From positions 1 through 45,571 of the forward strand of contig NZ_LMCT01000016.1 in assembly GCF_001424875.1 (NCBI RefSeq): a stretch of DNA of 45,571 bases, written 5' to 3'. The stretch comes from Kitasatospora sp. Root107. Lineage in GTDB: Bacteria; Actinomycetota; Actinomycetes; Streptomycetales; Streptomycetaceae. Below the pieces are notes generated by a model. The model made no database searches. It saw only the letters and a list, made by a program, of their open reading frames with translations, and had not been told where the DNA came from. Positions 1-7,764 of this stretch are shown piece after piece. The translations under genes and the position numbers were made by a program. Every line of letters begins with the position of its first letter. Position 1 is the first letter of the stretch.

Positions 1-302
1 CGATCTTGAACTCGTGCAACGCACTGTAGTCTGCGGGCCGTTCTTGCCCGGGCAGACCCCAGGCCCAGTCATCTCAGATCTCAAACGCGGTCTGAGTGGG
101 CGTTTAGCGAGCTCTGTTCCGCTATGCGGCTTTCATTCCTGACCGTATTCGCGATGATGTGCCCGATATGGGAAACCTGTTCTCGCCTTGGCCGCCAGCA
201 TGACTGTCCGTCTCATCCGCTTCTATACCTGGAAGTCCGTCTGGCATGAAGAAGTCATAGAACCGCCCATGGGGCAGCGGAACGGAGTCTTCCGCCACAT
301 TC
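1..302. other. Left-edge stretch without a supported gene
   Basis: I see no start codon, ribosome site and reading frame that together support a gene here. The minus strand at about 1-80 has a short open stretch running off the left edge, but it has no start codon and follows an in-frame stop. No inverted copy of the right end of the adjacent IS (GAGGGCATTTGATGAG) was found, so the left boundary of that element is not resolved. Confidence 0.4.
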
Positions 303-936
303 ATGCAGACGCTGTGCCGTGAGCCAGCGCAAGCCGTACCCAGCGACCTGTCCGACTCCCGATGGGCCCTGATCGAGCCGAAACTGACGGCCTGGAGAAA
401 AGCCCGACTCGACCGCAGGCCCACCGGACAGCCGGCAAAGGTCGAACTGCGCGACGTCTTCAACGCGATCCTCTACATCAACCGCACGGGAATCCCCTGG
501 AAAAATCGTCGGCCGGAAGCGCGGCATCCTCACCGACACCATCGGGCTGATCCTCGCCGTGACCGTTCCCGGCGCCAGCCTCTCCGAAAACGCCCCGGGA
601 ATCCAACTCCTCGACCAGACAAAGAAAACCTACCCGAGCATCTCCAAAAGCTGGGTCGACACCGGCTTCAAGAACGCCATGGTCGAGCACGGAGCCAACC
701 TGGGAATCGACATTGAGGTCGTTCACCGGAAGTCCGACGTCCCCGGATTTCACGTGGTGAAAAGGTGGTTGGTTGTCGAACGAAGCCTCGGGTAGATCAT
801 GCTGAGACGGCGCCTCGCCCGCCACTACGAGACTTTACCCGCCGGCCCCGAGGCCATGATCCACATTGCCTCGATCGACAACCTCAGCAAGCGCATAACG
901 GACGAGAGCACACCAACCTGGCGAGGCACCTACTAG
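303..936 (+). pseudogene. IS5-type transposase, disrupted
   Basis: Three transposase pieces lie in order. The N-terminal piece at 303-501 contains SDLSDSRWALIEP and ILYINRTGIPWK, the DUF4096-type start of IS5-group transposases. Directly after GIPWK the frame changes and the sequence resumes at GRKRGILTDTIGLILAV, so roughly the central part including the first catalytic acidic residue is deleted. The C-terminal piece continues to VVERSLG, meets a TAG at 793-795 where a tryptophan codon is usual, then reads IMLRRRLARHYETLP to the natural TAG at 934-936. The gene is dead through an internal deletion with frame change and a nonsense codon. One codon is TTA, rare in such genomes. The assignment to IS5-like elements rests on recognised motifs. 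Confidence 0.85.
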
Positions 937-973
937 GACATAAAGGTCAAACTACTCTCATCAAATGCCCTCT
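303..973 (+). mobile_element. IS5-like insertion sequence remnant, copy 1
   Basis: This is the element carrying the broken transposase. Its right end is fixed by comparison with the inverted second copy at 4114-4310: the two agree through TCAAATGCCCTCT ending at 973 and diverge from 974 on. The 37 bases between transposase stop and element end are the same length in both copies. The left end was not found, so the start given is that of the coding remnant. Confidence 0.75.
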
Positions 974-1062
974 GAGCTGTTCTCTGCCGAGTAAATTGCG
1001 GATGGCTTCTCAGTTCGAGTACTTTGACGATCAGTCAGACGGGGTGCTCGTGTCGAGCGGGC

Positions 1063-1089
1063 CCTTTCGCTCCGGGCGGAGCGCAAAGG
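1063..1089. promoter_or_regulatory. Stem-loop just upstream of the WXG-like gene
   Basis: CCTTTCGCTCC (1063-1073) pairs with GGAGCG-c-AAAGG (1078-1089) around a GGGC loop, with one bulged C. It ends five bases before the GGGGGA ribosome site of the gene starting at 1105. No U-tract follows on either strand, so a terminator is possible but not shown; a leader structure is equally possible. Confidence 0.4.
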
Positions 1090-1104
1090 ACATGGGGGAC
1101 AGAC

Positions 1105-1434
1105 GTGTCGGCTGGTACGGAAATACAGGACCCGGCAGCGCTCAGTCGTGCGGGCAGCGGCGCGCGTGAGATCGCCTGGCAGACGCAGACCACCGGCGCT
1201 CATCCGGTGGACGAGACGCACTCGGCAGCCCGGGATTTCGGCAGCGGTAACTGGGACGGCGGGCTGAACGGGGCACTGACCGGCGCGGCGGAGACCTGGT
1301 CGGCTCAGGTATCCGCACTCGCGGCCGACTGCGGCAAGTTCGCCGAACAGTGCGACAGCACGGCGATGCAGTACCAGCGCGTCGAAACCGACATCAGCCA
1401 GACGTTTCGGTCTATGGCGAACGGCTTCGGCTGA
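1105..1434 (+). CDS. Small WXG100-like protein, partner of the LXG-like protein
   Basis: A 109-residue protein of the size of WXG/ESAT-6-like partners, predicted mostly helical. The GTG at 1105 was chosen because GGGGGA sits five bases upstream and because from this start the protein aligns end to end with its paralog encoded at 8908-9225: both open with an acidic E..xDPxAL(S/R)RA segment, share a PxDET motif near residue 35 and end in -FG. It has no strict WxG but carries GNWDGG near the middle. It precedes the large LXG-like gene, the same order as in the second locus. In other bacteria such small proteins pair with type VII secretion substrates; no secretion ATPase lies in this window, so export is inferred. 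Confidence 0.65.
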   Translation: MSAGTEIQDPAALSRAGSGAREIAWQTQTTGAHPVDETHSAARDFGSGNWDGGLNGALTGAAETWSAQVSALAADCGKFAEQCDSTAMQYQRVETDISQTFRSMANGFG

Positions 1435-1504
1435 ACCTGGCCTGCGCGTCGCCATAGCGCCAGCCTGACAGTACGCACCATTTCACGGGGGATTCACCGA
1501 GCTC

Positions 1505-2800
1505 ATGCCAACGTACGAGCAGCTGTACCACCTCAACCTCACCAACCTCAGCGCGGCCGCTGACTCTTGGGAGGAGGCCGCCGCCAAGTTCACGGGGTTG
1601 CACACCGCGTACGGCGATCAGGTCGCCGGCCCGTTCCGGCAGGCCGGCTGGACCCAGCCCGCGGAGACGGCGGCCAAGGCCGACAGTGACATGGTTGCCT
1701 CCCAGCAGCAGTTCGAGAGCGCTTACGGGGAGGCGAAAGGCATCGCGAGCGTGCTCACTTCGCTGCACGCCGAGCTGAAGAACGCCAAGGAGTACCTGCA
1801 CCAACTCGCTGATGTCGAGGCCCCGGAGCAGGGCCTCCACATCAGTGCCAACGGCACCGTCACCCCGCGCAATGACCTCGCCCAGAACGCCGCCGCCCGG
1901 CATGACCCCGATGGCCGGGCCGCCATCAGCGCACAGCAGGACGCCTGCGAGGCCTTCGTCCGCGCCATCGAGAGTGCGCTGCAGCGCGCCGCCGAAGCCG
2001 ATGACGCCGCGTGCCAGGCCCTGCGCGGCCAGGTCGGCGATGGTGGCACCTTCAAGACCGCCGGCGCCCTCAAGGACACCGGCACAGGCGGCGGCCAGAC
2101 CAAGACCGACGGCTGGGTGGCCGAAGGCAAGGCCGAAGCCTCCGGCCTGGGCGCCGGGGCAACGGCCAGCGGGCCCAACACCGGGACCGGCAAGCTCGCC
2201 GAAGCCGAGGCGCACGCCGACCTCGCCCGCGCCAGCGCGGAGGGCTCGCTCACCAACGGTCCGCTGAAACTCGCCGGGGCGGCCGAAGCCTATGTGGGTG
2301 CCAAGGCATCCGCGGCTGCCGGCATCACCAACGAGGGCATCAAGGCCGAGGCCACCGCCTTCGCCGGCGCCGAAGCCTCGGCCAACGGCCGGGCCGACGC
2401 CGGCCCCGTCGGGGTGTACGGACGGGTGGAGGCCAAGGCGGGTGCCGAAGCCACCGCTGGTGTCGGGATCGGCCTCGACGGGGTGCACGCGGGGGCGGAG
2501 GCGTTCGCCGGGGCGAAGGCTGGCGCCGCGGGCGGCGCGGACATCGGCGGCATCGGGGTGGGCGCAACGGCCGAGGGCTGGGCCGGCATCGGGGCTTCGG
2601 CCGACGCGACGTTGGGCAAGGGCACGGACGGCAAGTGGCACATCGGCACGAAGGTGGGCGCCGCCGTCGGACTGGGGGGTCAGGTGGGCTTCGAGGTCAC
2701 CGTTGATCCGGGGAAGATCGCCGACACCGCGAGTTCTGCCGCCCACGCCATTGGTGATGCGGCAGGGTGGGTCGGTGGTGGGATAGCCAGCCTGTTCTGA
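1505..2800 (+). CDS. LXG-like protein with a Gly/Ala-rich repeat C-terminus
   Basis: 431 residues. Residues 1-190 match the N-terminal module of the protein encoded at 7765-8901: both begin with xYExLYHxNL, continue with helices containing AAADSW, and share EAPxxGxHIxANGxVxPRN near residue 110. After a short linker, residues 200-400 consist of imperfect repeats with alternating alanine, such as VEAKAGAEATAG and VHAGAEAFAGAKAGAAGG, each opened by a G-I/V-G-V type segment. The pattern suggests a beta-solenoid or membrane-active repeat. The final 40 residues contain KWHIGTKVGAAVGLGG and a hydrophobic helix. The spacing from GGGGGA to ATG is long (12 bases). I do not recognise the C-terminal domain; by analogy with its paralog it may be an effector or surface structure. 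Confidence 0.75.
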   Translation: MPTYEQLYHLNLTNLSAAADSWEEAAAKFTGLHTAYGDQVAGPFRQAGWTQPAETAAKADSDMVASQQQFESAYGEAKGIASVLTSLHAELKNAKEYLHQLADVEAPEQGLHISANGTVTPRNDLAQNAAARHDPDGRAAISAQQDACEAFVRAIESALQRAAEADDAACQALRGQVGDGGTFKTAGALKDTGTGGGQTKTDGWVAEGKAEASGLGAGATASGPNTGTGKLAEAEAHADLARASAEGSLTNGPLKLAGAAEAYVGAKASAAAGITNEGIKAEATAFAGAEASANGRADAGPVGVYGRVEAKAGAEATAGVGIGLDGVHAGAEAFAGAKAGAAGGADIGGIGVGATAEGWAGIGASADATLGKGTDGKWHIGTKVGAAVGLGGQVGFEVTVDPGKIADTASSAAHAIGDAAGWVGGGIASLF

Positions 2801-2850
2801 CCCACTTCCGCAGACCCACTGGCACACCGCTGTAGTAAGGAGGGCCTGAG

Positions 2851-3342
2851 ATGGCCACGACCCTGCCCGTACCGATCCAGTTCGAATTGCCGGACGGCTG
2901 GCACGCCGCACCGCCGGACGAAGTAGGCGCACCGGGCGCGGCGTTCGTTGCGCTGGCTCCGCAGCCGGATGCGGGATTCACCGCAAATATCACGATCGAT
3001 GGCGAATTCCGTCCGGACGCGGCCACGCTGCCGGAGATCGCCTTCGAGTCCGTGGAGCGCTTGCGCCAGGCCTGCACGTCGGTCGAGGTCGCCGGGGGCC
3101 GCGAGATCGGCTCTACGGACGCACCCGGACTCACCCAGACGCTGGCCGTCACGGCGGTGGTCGGCGGTGTGGCCCGCGAACTCGTCCAGTCCCAGGTGTA
3201 CCTGTCCATGCTGGACGTCGCTGATCCGCGCAAACGGGCGGTGATCCGCCTGGTGCTGACGGCCACCAGGACCCAGTTTCCCGATGTCCTGGACGACTTC
3301 CAGGACTTCGTGCGCACCGTCCGCCCGGACTCGGCAAACTGA
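2851..3342 (+). CDS. Mog1/PsbP-like (DUF1795/LpqN-type) small protein
   Basis: 163 residues with AAGGAGG well placed before the ATG and no signal peptide. The pattern FELPDGWHAAPPDE, then GAAFVAL and FTANITIDGEF, and a C-terminal RLVLTATRTQFPDVLDDFQDFVRTVR resembles the Mog1/PsbP alpha-beta sandwich seen in LpqN and DUF1795 proteins. Known members of this fold include secretion adaptors (Eag chaperones) of type VI toxins and mycobacterial LpqN. It follows the LXG-like gene by about 50 bases and is only 19 bases from the next gene, so a chaperone, adaptor or immunity role for that protein is an inference from position. The family call is by pattern only. Confidence 0.55.
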   Translation: MATTLPVPIQFELPDGWHAAPPDEVGAPGAAFVALAPQPDAGFTANITIDGEFRPDAATLPEIAFESVERLRQACTSVEVAGGREIGSTDAPGLTQTLAVTAVVGGVARELVQSQVYLSMLDVADPRKRAVIRLVLTATRTQFPDVLDDFQDFVRTVRPDSAN

Positions 3343-3361
3343 CTCCGCAGAGGGAGATTCC

Positions 3362-3874
3362 ATGGGGCTGTTCGACAAACTGACCGGAACCAAGCGACCC
3401 GCCGACGGCGTCGCCCCGCGATCCGCGGCCGAGGTCCATGCGGCACTGCTCGGGCTCAACCGAGCCGACGTCCCGTACGTCATCAGGGACGGCCGCGCGG
3501 AGGGCGCCGACCTGGTGGCCGAGTGGCGCATCCTGGACCCGGCCTGGCATAACTTCTTCGTTGCCACTCAGGTGAGCCGGGTGTTCACTGTCCGTATGCT
3601 CCTGGTTCCGGAGAAGCACGAAGTCCGCACCCTCGACCAGCAGTTCGAGGTCACCTGGGTCGGCGGCATCCCCAGGCTGGCCATCGCGGCCGAGGTCCAA
3701 CGCGGCCAGGTACACACGACCTCGAAGCGCTGGACCATCGGCGGGGGCGAGAAGGGCGGCTCCGGTTTGACCGAGACGTTCAGCTTCGACAGCGCTGACC
3801 TGAAGACCCCCTTGCAGGAGACCGTCCTGGGCGCCGGTTGGACGTGGCGCGGAGTGGTTACCGGCAAGCTCTGA
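3362..3874 (+). CDS. Conserved hypothetical protein, end of the WXG/LXG cassette
   Basis: 170 residues starting at the ATG preceded by GAGGGAG; an upstream in-frame start inside the previous gene has no ribosome site. The sequence opens with MGLFDKLTGTKRP and is cytosolic, mixed alpha/beta, with an EWRILDPAWHNFF segment, several Trp residues and a Gly-rich loop GGGEKGGSG near residue 127. It has no signal peptide or membrane segment. It is the last gene before the inverted IS remnant and is probably cotranscribed with the three genes upstream. Function unknown; as the last gene of a toxin-like cassette it is a candidate immunity protein. Confidence 0.6.
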   Translation: MGLFDKLTGTKRPADGVAPRSAAEVHAALLGLNRADVPYVIRDGRAEGADLVAEWRILDPAWHNFFVATQVSRVFTVRMLLVPEKHEVRTLDQQFEVTWVGGIPRLAIAAEVQRGQVHTTSKRWTIGGGEKGGSGLTETFSFDSADLKTPLQETVLGAGWTWRGVVTGKL

Positions 3875-4113
3875 ATGGTCGCAACCACACCGGCTTGCAG
3901 CACGCTCATGCCCGCCGGGTGATCAATGTCGGCAACCGCGCACACGATGCGCGCACCGGGTCAGATCGTCCTACGGGGTGGCGGTGTGGCCGGTGACCCA
4001 GAGTGCCTTCGAGGCGCCGGATGACCACATCCGGTGGTGACAGCGCCCATTCGGCGTCCCGGGCGCCGTTCGGTCCACTCCGATCGGCAACCGAAGGGCT
4101 TGACGAGGCCCTG
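3875..4113. other. Intergenic stretch before the inverted IS remnant
   Basis: No supported gene, no clear terminator hairpin and no conserved element was seen between the end of the cassette and the IS end at 4114. Confidence 0.4.
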
Positions 4114-4310
4114 AGAGGGCATTTGATGAGAGTAGTTTGACCTTTATGTCCTAGTAGGCGCCTCGCCAGGTTGGTGTGCTCTCGTCCGTTATGCGCTTGC
4201 TGAGGTTGTCGATCGAGGCAATGTGGATCATGGCCTCGGAGCTGGCGGGTAGAGTCTCGTAGTCGCGGGCGAGGCGCCGTCTCAGCATGATCCGTTCAGG
4301 CTGCTTCGGC
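4114..4310 (-). mobile_element. IS5-like remnant, copy 2 (inverted, 3' end only)
   Basis: Read on the minus strand this repeats the last ~180 bases of copy 1 with a few substitutions. It encodes IMLRRRLARDYETLP, then EAMIHIASIDNLSKRIT and a stop at 4151-4153, followed by the same 37-base tail ending AAATGCCCTCT. Copy 2 lacks the nonsense codon of copy 1 in this part and has CTA where copy 1 has TTA, so the two are diverged relatives rather than a recent duplicate. Similarity fades near 4310; the rest of the transposase is missing. It lies in inverse orientation to copy 1 and closes the cassette at 974-4113. Confidence 0.85.
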
Positions 4311-4383
4311 ACGGCGCAACGTCAGCCGCGTTCGATCCCCGTCGATCCGCAGCCGTCAGCTGACGGCTGCGCGGGTTCGATGC

Positions 4384-5073
4384 TCAGGAGAGTTCCGGGT
4401 CGATGTGGGCCGGAGAGCGGTCGGCGGCCTTGAGGCAGGCGATGATCCGCTCGTGGGTGTCTCCCACCCGGTCGACGACCTGGACCCGGATGTAGACCTC
4501 GTCGACGACGCGCATGGCCTTCTCGGTGAACCAGCCCAGAAAGCGCATCCCTTGGCCTGGGAGCGGGGTGCCCGCCGTGATGACCGTGAGCATGAAGTCC
4601 TTCCGAACCTCCAGGCCTTCGGCGGCGATTCCCTCGATCGCCTGCAGGGCCGTCCCCCAGGTGCCCGGCACCCGGGACGGTTCGCCGGGCACGGCCGGCA
4701 GGAGGGTGACGAGATAGCTGATCTCCGAGACCACCGCGACGTCCTGGCCGGCGTTCGTCAGACTGCAGGCCCAGGCTCGTTGGCCGAACGGGGCCATGCC
4801 GTCCACGGCCCGTCCGGAGTGCCCGAGCGCGGGCCTGACCGTCCGCGCGTACTGGGCGCGGGCCAGGGACGCCCCCAGTGCGGCCAGCGCCGCCGTGGTC
4901 GCGCTCTGGATGTCCAGGAACTTCAGCTTCCACGGCCAGCTGCCCCGGAGCTGATCCGGCAGGTTGTCGCGGATCACGCTGTAGACCAACAGTGCCAACG
5001 CCACCGCAGCCGCCGCGTTCAGCAGCCTGGACAGCAGCGTGTTCCTGCGGACGACTCTCTGCCTGCTCTCCAT
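4384..5073 (-). CDS. Two-helix membrane protein of unknown function
   Basis: 229 residues from the ATG at 5073, preceded by a GGGGGA ribosome site; longer in-frame starts have no such site. After a basic N-terminus there is a clear membrane helix (NAAAAVALALLVYSVI) and a second weaker one (TTAALAALGASLA), followed by about 150 soluble residues with alternating beta strands, for example VAVVSEISYLVTLL and EVYIRVQVVDRV. The topology suggests a membrane-anchored sensor or scaffold with a cytosolic or external beta domain. No family is recognised. It is divergent from the gene starting at 5339. Confidence 0.6.
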   Translation of the reverse strand: MESRQRVVRRNTLLSRLLNAAAAVALALLVYSVIRDNLPDQLRGSWPWKLKFLDIQSATTAALAALGASLARAQYARTVRPALGHSGRAVDGMAPFGQRAWACSLTNAGQDVAVVSEISYLVTLLPAVPGEPSRVPGTWGTALQAIEGIAAEGLEVRKDFMLTVITAGTPLPGQGMRFLGWFTEKAMRVVDEVYIRVQVVDRVGDTHERIIACLKAADRSPAHIDPELS

Positions 5074-5338
5074 CCGGTCCCCCCAGTCCCGGCCGGCGAT
5101 CCGAGGTCTCGAGCGACCGGCGCCGACGATTCTAGGTGTCCGCCAGGGAGTCCGGAAGGGTACCAACTAGCCATTCAGGAAGCGCACTTGAAGCACATCG
5201 AACCACCGGCTACCGCCTCGGACCTGGGCTTGCCCGCCAACCTCCCAGGCTCAGCACAATCGGTCGGTGCAGGTGCCTCCCGTCGCGACCTGGCCCTGGC
5301 GGCGGGCGGACCGATCCGTGGGCATACGGTGTGGCGGT

Positions 5339-6340
5339 ATGAGAATGCTGTCGGCAGCAGTGGACGCGTGGTCCGGTTGGAAGGGGCGACGACGGCCTGC
5401 ATCGCGGGCCCGGCTGTCGGACGGACCCTGGCCACCGGTGGATCTCGAGGGGTTCGTCTCCTCTGCCAGGAGCGCGGCCCACTTCGACTCGGTGGAAGTA
5501 GTGGAGGTCGTCCGGTCGCCCCGGACCGTCGATGTCCGCCTGGGTGCTTCGACGGGGCAGCAGTTCGTCGTCTCTCTGGCGGAAGGTGGCACCGAGAGCA
5601 GGATCACCTGCGACGGGTATGCCTTCGGCCGGGTTCCCTCGTGCCTCGCCCTGGAGTTCATGGCGGCTGTCGTCTCCGGGGAGGTGGGCACCTGGAGGGA
5701 GTCTCGTAGGCTCCGAGGCGATCTCGCCCAGTGGGAGGTGGATGTGATGGGCCGCACTTGGCAGCACACGCTTGAGAAGGCGGCAGCGCAGATGCGGGAA
5801 CGGCTGACGGTCCATCCGACCGAGGGGCACTGGCAGGAACTGGCGTACTGGGATCCGCTGCCCAGCGCGCGCGAGCTCACGGATTCGATGGGCTACGGGC
5901 GCTGGGAGGATCGCAGTTGGCTCAACGTCCCCGGTCCGTTCTACGCGGGCGTGACCGACACCGGGCTGAACGGCCCCTACTACCTCCCGGAGCATGTGCT
6001 CTCCAGTGACGAGCACAACGAGTTCGTATACCGTCAGCCCGCCAATCCCCGGGAGGTGGCAGGCCTGGTGGAGATCGCCGATGACGAACCAGCAGGCGGT
6101 TACGCCTGGGACGGCGACCAGCAGTGGACTCCCGAGGCAGTGCGGTTGTGGTGGGCCGGGCGCGAGAAGGTCCGCGCGTGGATAGCCGACGAGCTTGACG
6201 ACGACCAGAACGAGAGCGAGGCCCTACGCCGGTACGCCGCCTACCTGGACCACGGTCTGGAGGACTACCTGCGCGGCTACCTGTTCTGGCTGATCAAGCG
6301 CCGCGAGCCCCGCCTCGGGGAGGAGCTCCCGACCCTCTGA
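5339..6340 (+). CDS. Hypothetical soluble protein
   Basis: 333 residues from the ATG at 5339; a second ATG lies two codons on, and an upstream in-frame ATG at 5267 would add 24 Pro/Arg-rich residues. No ribosome site clearly decides. There is no signal peptide or membrane helix. The N-terminal third alternates strand-like segments (VEVVEVVRSPRTVDVRLG). The C-terminal half is acidic and aromatic-rich, with GPYYLPEHVLSSDEHNEF, GGYAWDGDQQWTPEAVRLWW and ELDDDQNESEALRRYAAYL. I do not recognise a family. It stands alone between a divergent membrane protein and a convergent transporter. Confidence 0.55.
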   Translation: MRMLSAAVDAWSGWKGRRRPASRARLSDGPWPPVDLEGFVSSARSAAHFDSVEVVEVVRSPRTVDVRLGASTGQQFVVSLAEGGTESRITCDGYAFGRVPSCLALEFMAAVVSGEVGTWRESRRLRGDLAQWEVDVMGRTWQHTLEKAAAQMRERLTVHPTEGHWQELAYWDPLPSARELTDSMGYGRWEDRSWLNVPGPFYAGVTDTGLNGPYYLPEHVLSSDEHNEFVYRQPANPREVAGLVEIADDEPAGGYAWDGDQQWTPEAVRLWWAGREKVRAWIADELDDDQNESEALRRYAAYLDHGLEDYLRGYLFWLIKRREPRLGEELPTL

Positions 6341-6372
6341 GCCGTCCGCTCGGCCGCCGTCCGGGCGCGGCA

Positions 6373-7626
6373 CTAGGTGCCGGGCACCCGCCGGAGTTCC
6401 CGGATCGGGCGGCTCAGCAGCAGGGCCGCGACCACCAGCAGGGCGGCCACGCCCACTGCGGCGAGCACGGTGTTCGGGCCGAACGACGCAGCCGCCGGCC
6501 CGGCGAGTGCGCTGCCGATCGGGAGCATGCAGACCGAGCCCGCGACGTCGTACGCGTGGACACGGTTGAGCACCTCGCCGGGGACCTGGGTCTGCACGCT
6601 GGTCGCCCACATGACGCCCCAGAAGGTCACGCCCGTGCCGACCAGCACCTGCGCGACGGCGAGCGCCGGGACGTGCCAGCCGAGGACGATCCCGAAGGGG
6701 TAGAGCGGGAAGGCCAGCAACGCCACTGCGCCGGCCGCGAGCGGTCGCGGCGGCTTCAGCCGGATCGCCAGCAGCCCGCCGCACACCGTCCCGACAGCGA
6801 AGGCGCAGCTGAGCAGGCCGAACAGGGTCGACCCGTACACGGGCACCAGTGTCCCGGCGGCCACGGGCAGCAGCGGCCCGGTCGAGAGCACGGTGTAGAA
6901 CATCCAGACCACGATGGTGCCCCACAGCCACCTCCGGGAGCGGAACTCGTGCCAGCCGGTCACCAGGTTCCGCCAGAGGCTGTCGCCGGGCGGTGGGGCG
7001 GGCACCGGGTCGAGCCTCAGCGCGAACAGGCCGCAGGCGCTGATGCCGTACGTGACGGCGGCGATGACCATCACCCAGCCGGTCGCGGCGGCGCTGACCA
7101 GCAGGCCCGCCAGCGCCGGGCCGAGCAGCGCGGTGAGCGCCTCGGAGGTACGCAGCACGCCGTTGGCCCCCTGCACGTCGCGGGCCACCAGCGGGACGGT
7201 GCTGGCGGCGCCGGGCTGGAACATCGCGGCGGCGCTGCCGGCCACCGCCATCAGCGCGTACAACTGCCAGAGCTGGTCGACGCCTTGGAAGAACAGGACG
7301 GCCATCAGCGCGCGGGCGATCAGGTTGGTGAGATCGGCGCCGATCATCATCCGGCGGGCGGTGAACCGGTCGGAGAGCACGCCACCGAAGAGCACCAGGC
7401 CGGCGAACGGTGCCGTCAGGAAGGCCAGCGCGAGGCCGACGCTGCCGAGCCCGTGCCCGGAGCCGATCAGCCCGGCGGCGACCGCGACCGGCAGCATGGT
7501 GTGGCCGAGCAGTCCGGCGCTGCGCGCGGTGAAGTAGTACCGGAAGTTGCGGGACCAGATCGCCGGCCCGGCGGTCGCGGCGGCGGGGCCGGAGAGTGGG
7601 GGCTGCTGCAGCCCGGTTTGCGTCAC
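6373..7626 (-). CDS. MFS transporter (drug or siderophore exporter type)
   Basis: 417 residues with about 12 hydrophobic segments. The loop between helices 2 and 3 carries GGVLSDRFTARRMM, the MFS motif A region, and a TGWVMVIAAVTYGISACGLF segment lies near the middle. Proportions match the MFS_3 (EntS-like) exporters. It lies downstream of, and in the same direction as, the toxin gene ending at 7765, but 138 bases away, so cotranscription is uncertain. The gene at 5339-6340 converges on it with about 30 bases between. Substrate unknown. Confidence 0.8.
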   Translation of the reverse strand: MTQTGLQQPPLSGPAAATAGPAIWSRNFRYYFTARSAGLLGHTMLPVAVAAGLIGSGHGLGSVGLALAFLTAPFAGLVLFGGVLSDRFTARRMMIGADLTNLIARALMAVLFFQGVDQLWQLYALMAVAGSAAAMFQPGAASTVPLVARDVQGANGVLRTSEALTALLGPALAGLLVSAAATGWVMVIAAVTYGISACGLFALRLDPVPAPPPGDSLWRNLVTGWHEFRSRRWLWGTIVVWMFYTVLSTGPLLPVAAGTLVPVYGSTLFGLLSCAFAVGTVCGGLLAIRLKPPRPLAAGAVALLAFPLYPFGIVLGWHVPALAVAQVLVGTGVTFWGVMWATSVQTQVPGEVLNRVHAYDVAGSVCMLPIGSALAGPAAASFGPNTVLAAVGVAALLVVAALLLSRPIRELRRVPGT

Positions 7627-7764
7627 GTGAAGCAGTTTTGGTGCCGACCGGCCGGGATTTCCAGTCGCCGCGAGTCACGATCGGGCAGTTGGCGGAAGTT
7701 GGCCACAGCTGACCGGGGGAAGACCGGATTTGCGAGCCGGCCCGGCCACCAGGCCGAAGCAGGT

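Noticed and set aside
1..80. Open stretch on the minus strand with peptide-like sequence leaving the window
   Set aside because: It has no start codon after an in-frame stop and is too short to judge.
2011..2706. Long Arg/Gly-rich frame inside the Gly/Ala repeat gene
   Set aside because: It is an out-of-frame shadow of the GC-rich repeat region with no ribosome site and biased Arg composition.
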